Position numbers and translations under genes: made by a program. From Metaphire vulgaris (taxonomy: Eukaryota; Annelida; Clitellata; Crassiclitellata; Megascolecidae): a stretch of DNA of 64,000 nt. The notes beneath the pieces are model-generated. The model saw only the letters and a list, made by a program, of their open reading frames with translations. It searched no databases and had not been told where the DNA came from. Position 1 is the stretch's first letter. Each line of letters begins with the position of its first letter. Location of the stretch: positions 7,545,316-7,609,315 of the forward strand of contig CM030835.1 of assembly GCA_018105865.1 (NCBI GenBank). Direction: 5' to 3'. Of the stretch, positions 14,609 through 23,646 are shown piece after piece.

Positions 14609-17600
14609 TGTCAGTCTCTTTATCTGATAATGTAACTTAACACTTCATTATCCGTTTTGTACTATACCGCAAAGTTCAACCTTCAACTAATTATGCATTC
14701 AACTCATTAATTAGTTAGTCAGTTACTCAGATGCCATAAAGAGTCCAATCCTCAAACATCCAACCGGGCCCAAAAGCAGCTAATACAAAACTTCTGCTGC
14801 AATCTGTCCTCTTTCCATGACTCACTGGGCAAAAGCAACTTAACATAACATAGTAACTTCTATAAAGGAATTTTAGTAATGCACTTGGCATCAGTCAGTG
14901 GTCACTCCAAAGTAGAATCATAATTCACTATTATCCAATGTCAAATCCAATGTCAGCCCAATTTTCCAGTTCCGGTTATGGCGGATATGCAATTAAGAAC
15001 AAGAAGTGCTGACAGTGGCGTAGCGAGGCAAAGTGTCGCCCGGGGCAAGAAAAAAAGTGCCACCTCCGAAATTTTCCTGACAAGCAAAAATCGTTATAAA
15101 CTTCCCGAAATTTCCTGACAAGCAAAAAAACGTTATCAACTTCCCAAAATTTCCTGACAAGCAAAAAAACGTTATAAACTTCCCAAAATTTCCTGACAAG
15201 CAAAAAAACGTTATCAACTTCCCGAAATTTCCTGACAAGCAAAAAAACATTATCAACTTCCCGAAATTTCCTGACAAGCAAAAAACCATTATCAAAAGCA
15301 AAAAACCTCATCAAAATTCAAAAATTTGAGAATCTCCAAAATGCCGCCCCTAGGGCAAGTGCCGCCCGGGGTGGTTCGCTCCACTGCCCCCTTGCTACGC
15401 CACTGGGTGCTGAGTTGGGATTGAGCTGTAGTAAGGTACTCATTTAGTCTAAATGTGATGTCTCAGACAAGAAACATTAATGACAACTTTTTAAAGATCT
15501 CCTACTTGGGAAACTGTTTACCTCATATGGAGAATTGCATGGAGATGACATTAGCAGACAGAAATTGGATGCGTATTTTTAAAACAGAGACTAGATCAGA
15601 AATGTTTTGAAAAGAAGAGGACTGTAACAACAAACTAGAAAGTGGCTTTGACCATATTAAATAATGTAATAACAAAGGAGACATACAGTATAATGCTATC
15701 CAAATACAGACTTGCCATATTGTCACCAAAGCATATCAGAATAAATTATCAAATGAAAACTCATTCAAGACATTTTGAGCATTTATCTCTTTGAACAAAT
15801 TATGGTAGGCTATGGCTTCCCCCTACTGGTCCACATAGGCGTAAACTTCTATTTGAGAGGCTACACTAGGGAAAGAGAAAGGACTAGGGGTTGGAACCCC
15901 ACTTTTTCATCCAAACTTGCACCTATGCTGGTTCATATATGACATATTAGACTTAATTAAAATCCTAATAGGATGATTCCTAAAATCATCAAAGACTATA
16001 AAAAATGACCCAAAAACAATCTCCCCTTTTTTCATTGGAGTACTTGTATCTAGCCTTGCACTGTGGACCAGTAATGTGTCATGCCTCTGCAACAGTGTCA
16101 TATTAACTGTGGTGCAACTGGCACACTTGCACCAGGCCCATAAGTTCAATTTTTATTATTTTTTAAATAAATAAATTATATTAAACCACAAACAATGAAT
16201 TTTAATAAAAACACGGTACTAATCATATTTCATTTTTAATAAATATATTTAAGGAAGTTTTCAATATTTAAAAATTAATTAATTTTCATAATTTTTTGGC
16301 AGAGGTTTGAAACTTTAAACTTGAAGGGTTGAGGACCTTTTAAGGCTTTGTTGCATTGTTTGCACCAGGCCTCCAAAAAGTTAATCCAGCACTGCTCTAC
16401 AAGAAGTTGTCCATTAATTACATCAACAATTTAGGGGAGGGGGTTTGAAAAAGTTTGACAGTTGTTGACGGGGGGGGGGGAGGAGGGGGTCAAGAGAAGT
16501 TGACATCAACAATTTCACTTTTTACACATAATCAAAAAGTAGGAAATTTCACGGAATACTACTTATTACAGTGGAAAAAAGCATGGAAAAAAGGTCATCA
16601 CCACCACATTTTGACACTCAATGAGCAAAACAGGGAAAAATGGTCATCACAGCAAAAATAATAACCTTGTTATTGGGACCTGTCATTGATCTCGGGGGGG
16701 GGTCAAAAGTTTTTGACGTAATTATAGGGGTAACTGAAGGCTGACAGTTGTTGACAAGGGGAGGGGGTCAAAAATTGCCCAAAAATTGTTGACATAATTA
16801 ATGGACAGCCCCCCCGAGACACATTTGGACAAGACTAACTGGCGATTATATTTTGCAAGCACAGTCCTGTAATAGTTACAACATATTTGCAAGTACTCAA
16901 GTAATCAAGTAATAAAGTAGCAGCATATTTCAATAAATGTCCTAATTATATGCCTTAGTTAAGTTAGTTTAAAAAAATCTGTACCAATTATATTACACTC
17001 ATAACAAGATAACAAGAAGTGCTTCTAATGAAAACCTCAGCTGATGCCCTTGGCATTATGACTGTAGCGTTATAGCTGTTCATCACTAGCGTCGCCACGA
17101 GAGGGCAAATGGGGGCAAGTGCCCCCCACAACCTGCCCCAGACCACCTACCAGATTCGAGCAAATCCGGTGAGAAAGTTCTCTGTGAAGGGGGCAGTGGT
17201 GGGTAAGGAATCTGACACGCTAGCCCCTTTTGCCCACCTAACCAAAAATTCCTGGCAATGCACTGCAAACAGGCTATCAATTATATAATATTTTTGTTTT
17301 CTATAGAACTTGTCCTACAAGAAACCAGCTCTCTTAAACCCCTTCTTATCTCTCATTCGATTTTTTAGACATTTGACAGAGAACAGATTTCTGAAAGACT
17401 TTGTATAGTGTCGTTTCAAATGGCTCACCATTTTTCGGGGAATTTCGAATGCTCTAGAATAAAATTGAGGCAGAATATATTGGCAATTCTAGTACGGTTT
17501 GACTCAGCTAAGCTGGGGACACAAGAAAATGTGGTTCTAATTTGTTTCATCAATCTTCTGAATTTTGCATATCTATAGCCTACTGTAGCAATAATCGTTG

Positions 17601-18293
17601 CATTGTCCAATGTCAAACAAGCACTAGCGTCGCCACGGGAGGGGGGGGGTAGTCGCCACGGGGAGTGGCAAATGGGGCAAGTGCTCCCCCAAACTGCCCC
17701 AGACCACCTACCAGATTCGCACAAATCCGGTGAGAAAGTTTTCTGTGAAGGGGGAGGGGGCGGCAGCAGTGGGTAAGGAATCTGACACACTAGCCCCTTT
17801 CCCCCCAACCAAAAGTTCATGGCGACGCCACTGCTGTTCATTGATTGATTGAGTGATCGATAAATTGATTGTGTTCCAATAAATAGTATCGAAGTTGAAT
17901 TTTCTGCCTACCTGGTGGTTTCGTGAATGGGTTGACAGAAGGTGTCTCAATCAGCTGCACGTCCAGCATGTCGCTCCGGACGATCACTCGATTCTTCCTG
18001 TAGAATTCGTCCGTTTCTGGATCGACGACGAGGATCCTAGTCTCGTGGGGCACCAGCTGGATCCGGGTGACGACCTGCTGGTGATTCTCGTTCCCGATGT
18101 TCGTCCCGTTCACCTCAACGATGCGATCGCCCTGGCACAGCCCACCGGCCGCGGCCGGGGACCCTTCGTCGACGCGACCGACGAAGTGTCCCGATCTGCC
18201 CTTCTCGGCGTGCAGATTGAATCCGTATCCGGCGAAGTCCGGCCACTTCCGCAGATGACAAAGCCTCGGCTTCGGCGGCGCGTCTCTGGCCAT
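92..18293 (-). CDS. NHERF-like: NHERF/EBP50-like scaffold protein with three PDZ domains (six coding exons)
   Basis: The coding exons, in order of transcription, are 17912-18293, 11980-12348, 10339-10791, 8587-8636, 742-810 and 92-349. They join in frame (phases 1, 1, 1, 0, 0) to 1581 bases, giving 526 residues plus TGA. PDZ1 (about residues 9-92) and PDZ2 (about 134-215) both carry the carboxylate-binding loop GYGFNLHAEKG. PDZ3 (about 304-388) has SFGFTMHASKG. A Ser-rich linker precedes PDZ3. The C-terminus ends in SIKDKFRLFEKL, resembling the ezrin/radixin/moesin-binding tail of NHERF1 and NHERF2. In that family PDZ domains hold the tails of transporters and receptors, and the C-terminus ties them to cortical actin through ERM proteins. 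Known NHERF1/2 have two PDZ domains, so three plus an ERM-type tail is unusual. The start ATG has A at -3 and G at +4, and an in-frame TAG lies upstream at 18342-18344. Family is confident; one-to-one orthology is not claimed. Confidence 0.92.
483..612 (+). mobile_element. SINE/LINE-type 3' tail with ACTT repeats
   Basis: Contains GGAATAAGGAGCTACTTTGG and GAAAGCGCTATAGAAATT, then ACTTACTTACTTACTT. The first block recurs at 59051-59100. GCGCTATA followed by a short repeat is a common tail of L2-type retrotransposons and their SINEs. Confidence 0.5.
742..810 (-). CDS. NHERF-like: NHERF-like exon 5 (charged helix segment)
   Basis: This 69-base exon has acceptor TTTTTCAG and donor GTGTGC, phase 0 at both ends. 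It encodes ISSDYRRITDEMIEVAEKEA plus KTH, which looks helical and runs on into EREAAKKSAK of exon 6. Confidence 0.8.
1267..1440. mobile_element. Pogo/Tigger-like MITE with TA target site
   Basis: 174 bp flanked by TA on both sides. The left end reads CAGTGGATCCCACTTAATTG and the right end is its imperfect inverse (CAGTGAAACCCGCTTAATTG read inward). Internal copies of TTAATTGCATA repeat. TA target and CAGT ends fit pogo/Tigger-type non-autonomous elements. Confidence 0.75.
2869..3070 (+). mobile_element. tRNA-derived SINE, family A (full-length copy)
   Basis: The head has an A-box-like TGGCAGAGTGG (2880-2890) and a B-box GGGTTCAAGCC (about 2922). It is followed by the central module GGCTTTCACACAGGCAGTAA TGCCTCCTAAGCCACTTTAA (2949-2988) and an AT-rich tail. 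The module recurs in many other places of the window. Confidence 0.8.
3300..3818 (+). mobile_element. 5'-truncated non-LTR retrotransposon with 11-bp target duplication
   Basis: An open frame to the stop at 3811 encodes the C-terminal end of a LINE protein. The zinc-knuckle-like part reads NRYRTGHGRC, LHRWG, CPCGIRQTMNHIVNDC, as at the end of many reverse-transcriptase ORFs. The 11-mer ACTGCATTGGT flanks it at 3289-3299 and 3819-3829. No frameshift or stop is seen in about 170 codons, so the insertion is fairly young. Confidence 0.82.
6561..6904. mobile_element. hAT-like MITE
   Basis: The ends read GGGGTGTCAAACTCATTT and (inward) GAAGTGTCAAAC. Flanks CTTTAAAG and CCTTAAAG match at 7 of 8 bases. 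A second, older copy is at 35068-35391. Confidence 0.75.
8052..8127. repeat. AT microsatellite
   Basis: About 38 TA units with two interruptions. Confidence 0.95.
8587..8636 (-). CDS. NHERF-like: NHERF-like exon 4 (short acidic linker)
   Basis: This 50-base exon encodes ADDGEVETEESNKNKTN. The donor is GTAAGT. The acceptor is a tandem CAGCAG, so splicing at the second AG (exon start 8633) would drop one codon without a frameshift. It is the only exon found that converts phase 1 to phase 0 between PDZ3 and the tail, which supports it. Confidence 0.8.
8993..9772. mobile_element. hAT-like element with internal 150-bp direct duplication
   Basis: Flanked by a perfect 8-bp duplication, TTACATAA (8985-8992 and 9773-9780). 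The ends are CATGGAGGGCACC and, inward from the right, CATGGGGGTGCA. Two direct copies of about 150 bp (9038-9190 and 9374-9532) share GTCAAACCGTACTAGAATTG. A SINE-A tail fragment lies near 9600-9650. Confidence 0.75.
10339..10791 (-). CDS. NHERF-like: NHERF-like exon 3 (Ser-rich linker and PDZ3)
   Basis: The acceptor is GGTTTCAG and the donor GTATTT. About 50 Ser/Thr/Asn-rich residues are followed by PDZ3 (RLCHMKR, FGFTMHASKG, GDRVIEVNGVNV). It starts and ends in phase 1. Confidence 0.92.
11030..11375 (-). mobile_element. tRNA-derived SINE, family A, split by a hAT-like MITE
   Basis: The SINE pieces at 11030-11055 (ATTTAAAGTGGCATAGGA) and 11328-11375 (GCTTAGGAGGCATTACTGCC, CTCTGCCATCTTCTGCCCC) become continuous when 11056-11327 and one target copy are removed. 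Confidence 0.75.
11056..11327. mobile_element. hAT-like MITE inserted in a SINE
   Basis: The ends are CAGGGCTTCCCAAAC and (inward) CAGTGTTTCCCAAAA. Target copies GCATAGGA and GCTTAGGA differ at one base. The flanks on either side (11030-11055 and 11328-11375) join to a minus-strand family-A SINE. Confidence 0.78.
11803..11858 (+). mobile_element. SINE family A 3' fragment
   Basis: GTTTTCACACAGGCTTACTT and AGCCTCCTAAACCACTTTAA are the central module without the tRNA head. Confidence 0.7.
11980..12348 (-). CDS. NHERF-like: NHERF-like exon 2 (PDZ2)
   Basis: The acceptor is TTCTTAG and the donor GTATGT. The exon encodes KLCELKIW, GYGFNLHAEKG and GDRILEVNGVSV, a full PDZ domain, then a linker ending NPFIDS. 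Both ends are phase 1, so exon 3 could also join exon 1 in frame if this exon were skipped. Confidence 0.93.
14475..14606. repeat. CTGT then CT microsatellite
   Basis: CTGT/CTGTCT units pass into a pure CT run of about 22 units. It produces spurious Ser/Leu/Val frames. Confidence 0.95.
15013..15405. mobile_element. hAT-like MITE containing a 39-bp minisatellite
   Basis: The left end CAGTGGCGTAGCGAGG matches the inverse of the right end GCTACGCCACTG. Target copies AGTGCTGA and GGTGCTGA match at 7 of 8. Inside, about six 39-bp units with TTTCCTGACAAGCAAAAA run from 15072 to 15300. Confidence 0.78.
15072..15300. repeat. 39-bp minisatellite inside a MITE
   Basis: About six units sharing TTTCCTGACAAGCAAAAA and GTTATCAACTTCCC. 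The unit is a multiple of three, so two frames stay open and give 13-residue repeats; I do not take these as genes. Confidence 0.9.
16093..16394. mobile_element. hAT-like MITE
   Basis: Left CAGTGTCATATTAAC and right GTTAATCCAGCACTG are inverse. Flanks CTCTGCAA and CTCTACAA match at 7 of 8 bases. It sits 13 bp from the next inverted-repeat element. Confidence 0.72.
16408..16807. mobile_element. Inverted-repeat element with G-rich core
   Basis: The ends TGTCCATTAATTACATCAAC and (inward from the right) TGTCCATTAATTATGTCAAC are nearly identical. The inside has several G-rich GGGGGTCAAAA motifs. No clear target duplication was read, so the superfamily is open. Confidence 0.6.
17084..17833. mobile_element. 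Composite inverted-repeat insertion (two MITE copies around a shared core)
   Basis: The outer flanks are perfect 8-bp copies of CTGTTCAT (17076-17083 and 17834-17841). Inside, two related sub-copies (17084-17265 and 17622-17833) share CTACCAGATTCG and GAAGGGGG blocks. Between them, 17266-17621 is the reverse complement of sequence found in the element at 8993-9772. Confidence 0.72.
17912..18293 (-). CDS. NHERF-like: NHERF-like exon 1 (start codon, PDZ1)
   Basis: This exon holds the ATG at 18293-18291 and the whole first PDZ domain, with RLCHLRKW then GYGFNLHAEKG, and the helix region HQQVVTRIQ. It ends in phase 1 at donor GTAGGC. Unlike the surrounding DNA it is GC-rich. Confidence 0.93.
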
Positions 18294-18696
18294 TCTCCCG
18301 CAGCTATCTATCGATCTATACAAGTGCCTATGAAGACGCAGCTATTACGAGAATACGATACTACTACTATTATTAAGAATAATTTAAGATGCGCTATATA
18401 ACCTCACGAGATTTACTTACTTTCTTACTTGCTTCCTGCCCGTTGGTCCTTTGCGCTCTGCGTCCGCCGCGTCAACTGATGCTTGTAGACGGCGTCCGAA
18501 GTTCCGAACACTCGAAAAGTCAGCGACAGTCACGTGACTGTCTTCATCCACCGTATGCGCAGCCTAGCGATCCCCATGGAAATACATTTCGACAGCATCG
18601 TTTTCGTTGCTGTTGAATTGGAAAGTCAACCAATCAGTCAGTCAATCAATCTATTTATGATCTATCTATCAAGAAAGAAAGAAAATGAGCAAGCAC

Positions 18697-18852
18697 CAGT
18701 GGCGGCTCCACAGAGGGTTCCGGGGGGTGCCCCATTGAGTGCCTGCCCTTATACTTAATACTACATACCTAACAACAAATGGTTGGCCCCATCCATGATT
18801 AGAAGTTGCCACCCCAGCGGCCCCCACTTGCCAAATCCTGGATCCGCCACTG
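18697..18852. mobile_element. hAT-like MITE, GGCGGCTCCA family, copy 1
   Basis: The ends CAGTGGCGGCTCCA and (inward) CAGTGGCGGATCCA are inverse. Flanks GCAAGCAC and GCAAGCAT match at 7 of 8. Other copies are at 56994-57180 and 57382-57561. Confidence 0.82.
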
Positions 18853-21267
18853 GCAAGCATGCATGCAGACAAGCGACCTCTATGGCGCTAGTTTTTAAAA
18901 ATAAACACGAGACATTGGCAGAGAGAAAATCAGACGAATAGACTATTCCAGCTTTGCTAGCCCCGAGTTTTGAAGAACCAGAAGTTCAGGCTACATCACT
19001 CGTAGACTTGGTTTAGAGACACTCATCCTAGTCCTGAAGATAGAAGCATCCAGAGGAAAGTTACATTAATAGCAGTCGGTGGCGTATCCATGGTTCCGGA
19101 AAGGAAGATACTCATCGACATTTCGGGTCTCTGAAGAGCTAGGCTAAAAGATGGTTTGGTCAAGGAGTTCTTCACACATTCATGCATTCTCTTCGCTCAT
19201 GCTCTCTACCTCCCATCCAACAAATAGTTTGCACAAATACCACGACCGATCCAAACCAGAACAGAGTTCAGGTCACTGTGCCCCATTGCTATGCCAATGA
19301 ACAGAATGACGTTTAATGTAGAGCATCTCGCAATCTTGTTAATATTTCTGTTTTCTAAAATTGCCGACATAGGGCCTACAACCTACTGTATGCTTTGCAG
19401 ATCCTTTAGGCCTACATTGCTGTAAAACCTAAACAGTGCTTAGTAAATTGCAAAGATAAGATGAAAGCTTTGTCTGCGTCAAAGTAGCAGCTATATTCCA
19501 TTAAATCTGTCTAAACTTAATTAGGAACAAAAAATGCATTCATGTCTTTTGAGTATCCAGATTTGAACTGAGCATCTGGTTGAAAATACTACTTGAAACC
19601 CTGGCAGGCGATTCGTTAAGTCTAAACAGTAAACACTTTTGCCAAAATGAACCCGAGCAGTGGATAGTATGAGGATACAAAATACTTACCATTTGATAAA
19701 ACACACTGTTGAGCAAATTACTGTACCCTGTAGCCTATTCGAACTCAGTAGGCCATAACATCTGTCTGATGAGTGTTATACTTGAACTCAATAAATAAGT
19801 GTGGATCAAAAGAAAACAGCACCTGTTGCATGCTTGTGATTGTACTTGAAATCAACATTTAGTGGATGGTATGTATATAGAAACTGGTGGAGAAAGTTGT
19901 CCGTGAATCAGCAGGTAGCCTACTGTCAATATGACTATTTGTGAACCATCGTGATGCTAGAATGTTTAGATGCCAAAATGTGCGAGTCCTTGTACCTACT
20001 GTAACATTCTCCACCTGCCACTAGGCCTATACAATGTCCACTTTGATGCTACTGTATATTGATATTTTATTTTACTTATGACCACATGTAATTATTAATT
20101 ACCAGTATTGCTGAAAATTATAGTATTCCTGCAAAACATTAAACTTTGCCAAATGGATTTTTTCAACTGCAACAGTAAATGAACTCGGCTATGGAGGTTT
20201 CTTAATTAAGAAAATACCTGGAACTAGATTGAATAGGCAAAACATAATGGTTCTCACATAGGGCAGACCCTCCTGGACCACCTTAGAACCTTGTTAATAT
20301 TTTATATATATTTTATTATTATTATTATTTATAACTACATTTGTTGTTTTGATTTTTTCTATACAATTCTTATTTTTTTCTTGTCAAACAGTTTTGATAA
20401 ATGAACAACTGTTACTGCTGCTTTTTTACTGACCACCTCAAACTGTCATATTTTAGATTCAGGAGTTAAGTCTGTAGTTAACAGTATTGGCAATGAACTT
20501 ATATATTTGGTATGTTCACAAATTACAGATATTTGTTTATTAAATGGCATCATAATTTCATAAATGAAACTTGTGACATTAAGCAGAATCTGTCCCATCA
20601 ATATAATGTAAGATTTACATAGCGCCACTTTTATTTTTGCTCGAAGGCACTCCTGTTTTGGAGTCACATAATAAAAACAGTGAGACTTCAATGTTAATGC
20701 ATTAGTGTAGCTTAGATAGAATGAAATCACTACATAATCACTTCTGCATAGAAATTTTTGCATTCATAAATAAGAACATTCTTGGCTATTTTGTACATCA
20801 AAAGAACAGTCTCCTTGAAAGCAAAGTTGTACTTTTGAAGCTTTTGAAAGTTTTTTTTGATCTGTATATATAAGAATTTCTCTCTCACAAATTCTTAATG
20901 TCAGGTACTAAGTTTTTTCTACATAGAAAATAAATACCGGTAGTGTAATTTCCTTCTAAAGTTTCAAAATGCATTGTCAGACCCCTAAATGAACTTCCAA
21001 ACTAAATCATTTCTGGAATATCAAGGTTGCTGCCACTGGAGAAAAGAACAAGTTAATCAAATTGAATTACCCACAAGTTTCTATGTATCAATAAGCACAA
21101 ATGCAATACAATTCCTTCAACTGCTAACATTTTAGAAACATTTCATCATGCACGTTAAATGCATATTCATTCCAACATATAAAAAGCAAATTGATGAACC
21201 TTCAAAGTTTATATAGTATCTATTCACGAAAGTGTTTATATATTATTCATTTATAAAAAAGATTCAC

Positions 21268-21536
21268 CCATACTTGGGTTCAAGCGCAGGGTCCGGCGCT
21301 GATCTCCGGTTTCAGGCAAGCAATGCAGTTGGCTTGAGCCATTAATCTAGAGTAGTCTACCATTGCTTTCTCCAAACCTGTGGTTTACCTTCGCAGCCAA
21401 AGCTGCTACTCATTTACCACCGCTCTCAAGCAAATAAAGGCTGACTTGACACTTAGGGGCTCCTGTGGGAGTCAAACTCAATTCTGTCAGTGTGCTGCTC
21501 TAGTGTGTTACCAATCTGCCATTTTCCTACCCCCTA
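21268..21536 (-). mobile_element. tRNA-derived SINE, family C
   Basis: On the minus strand it starts AAAATGGCAGATTGGTAACA (A-box side), has GAGTTTGACTCCC (B-box) and ends CCGGAGATCAGCGCCGGACC. Related pieces lie at 59838-60060 and 37078-37145. Confidence 0.72.
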
Positions 21537-23414
21537 TTCATATATAAGCAGTTAAAAACCAATGTCTTTAGAACAGAGAACAATGAGAAAACAGCAATAG
21601 TACATTTGCCTATTTTGATAAACAGAGCTGTGTAAGCTTAATTAAATATTTCACAACCAAAGTATTCCAACAATGTGTAAGCCTTTTCATCTGTTGCACA
21701 ATTCAGGGCCTCTCAGCATTAGCAATAGCAATGCTTGTAGATATTTGGTCTTTCTACTAAATACTGAACCAAAAACATTCCACAATGGGTAACTAATCTC
21801 ATTGCATCCAACAGTTAATGAAAATAAGCAGTCAATGGAAAATAGATGAATGCTTCACAAGAAGCTTAATACATAGCAAAGGCAATTTCATGCAAATAAA
21901 CTCTGCTCCAAATGCCATCAGCTAAAATCAAAACTATATGTCAATAGAACCAATGCATATTTCTTAAGCAAACCTCAGAATACTTTAACTGTTTCAAATG
22001 CAGCCACAAATTTATTTTCTCATCCACAAACCAACTAATATAGGCAGCAGGAATGAGGTTATATGAGCTACATTCATATTGGCTGTTAAAGAAATATCAG
22101 TGCCAGTAATATCATTGCACAAAACTCCAAATTGAGAAAGAAAACAGTAGATTAATTAAAACGATTAAGTTTTTCAATACACCTAAGTTTTATTACTTCT
22201 CAAGCAGAAGAGTACAATTATTATAAAGACTAACATAGTTAATTCACACATCTAATTAGCAGTAGGTACTGTAATAAGTTACATTTCAGCAATACCACCA
22301 ACCAGCATGGCAAGATCTGCTTTAATTAGTCAAACACAAATCAAAAGTTTAAAATAGTTGCTGCCTCACTTAACAATGGACTTTATTCATTTCACATTTT
22401 CAGGTCATTGTAACTAATTTGCCATGACTCAAAATATGATTAAAACATTATTTTAAGCAATCATATGCCAAACTAAAATTCTACTGTTCTCAGTGTCGAG
22501 AGTCTAGACAACCTTTCAAGTGTTCCTTGGAAATGTAAGCAATTTTTTTAAAGCACAGTGTATACAAAAGCAAAGCAGCGGAATGTCAATTATTTTGAAA
22601 ATGAATGCCTCCACAAATCCATGTCCAAATGTGTCTAAAATTGGATACGGTGATTTTGTGGTTATCTTAAGATATCAGCATTTGAAACGAAAAAAGCCAG
22701 AAAGCATCAAACAAATTGCAGGTTGTTTTAGTCATTAGGCAATTGATAAACTACAATACACAGCACATCTAAATATTTCAATTCTTTCTCAATTTAAAAA
22801 GTGAAAAATTATGCACCACATGGATCAACATGAAAATGATGCATTTGTCATGAAGAAGAAAATATTGTACACAATTTCTACAATATCAGCAAGATAACAC
22901 ATACACTATTTTTGTTTCAAGCTTTGTCATGGCACAGTTGGTATCTGACACACTATGAGGACAACAGATACAATAACAGCAAAAAAGCCAGATATATATT
23001 AAACAATATATTACATCAAAGGAAACCAGACAGAGGACATTTCAAATTTATTAAATTTAAATGCAAAGATTTTAAAGAAAAATATGATAAAGGAGCTCAT
23101 AAACTGTTAAAATAATATTAATTAAAATTTCTCTGGAAAAAGAAGACCGTTCACAATCTGCTTCGATTTTATTTCTACTCGATCCTTTATCCAAATGAAT
23201 TACAAAAAAGGTGCTGGAAAACAATTCATGTTGGTTCTTTTGAGGAATTTGACTTCTTTGGGCTGTCAAGATTTAGTGAAAACAAGACCAACAATCATGC
23301 AACACCGTAAATGAAAAATCACAATGTCCACCAAAGACAAAGCATCGCTGCAGGTTCAGATATGATACACTAACTCCAGATCGTTCTGTGTTAGTCATGA
23401 CTCGCAAAAGGTTT

Positions 23415-23646
23415 CTATGCATTTTTAGTACCAGTAGGTTTTCCCTTCTTGTCAGGTTTTTTCTCATTCTTTTTCTCTGTGGAGACTTTCTTCAGAAAAT
23501 CATTCAATTCATCGTCAATGTTGGGCAGTTGCTCTCTCCAGTAGGTGAAAGTGTTAAACTCATTGTTGTAAGGCAAACTTTTGGTTCTCATTCCTGAGTC
23601 CAAAGGAAGGAAAAAGTGATCGACAATGTCGCTAAGCCTTGTATAC
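23415..23646 (-). CDS. LPIN: Lipin exon 16 (C-terminus and stop)
   Basis: Acceptor CTGTTCAG, stop TAG at 23415-23417. Encodes [16 protein letters not shown] and [14 protein letters not shown], conserved in lipins, then a Lys-rich tail ([19 protein letters not shown]) that could be a basic localisation signal. Confidence 0.94.

Larger units (their letters stand above)
12349..17911 (-). other. First intron of the NHERF-like gene
   Basis: A 5.6-kb intron. It holds a CTGT/CT microsatellite, four inverted-repeat elements between 15013 and 17833 and nothing that looks like an exon of either strand. Confidence 0.5.
18294..23414. other. Intergenic stretch between lipin end and NHERF-like start
   Basis: Holds the GC-rich NHERF-like promoter side (18294-18620), a MITE at 18697-18852, a SINE fragment near 20248-20296 and a minus-strand SINE at 21268-21536. 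The lipin 3' UTR lies at its right end. I see no other coding signal in about 5 kb. Confidence 0.5.

Noticed and set aside
15072..15300. CRISPR-like regular direct repeats
   Set aside because: No unique spacers; the units are contiguous and the genome is animal.
14976..15314. Two overlapping minus-strand frames of about 100 residues with 13-residue repeats
   Set aside because: Produced by the 39-bp minisatellite inside a MITE; no splice or start context.
17895..18401. 168-codon plus-strand frame
   Set aside because: Antisense of NHERF-like exon 1; the minus strand holds the PDZ domain and the GC-rich exon leaves the other strand open.
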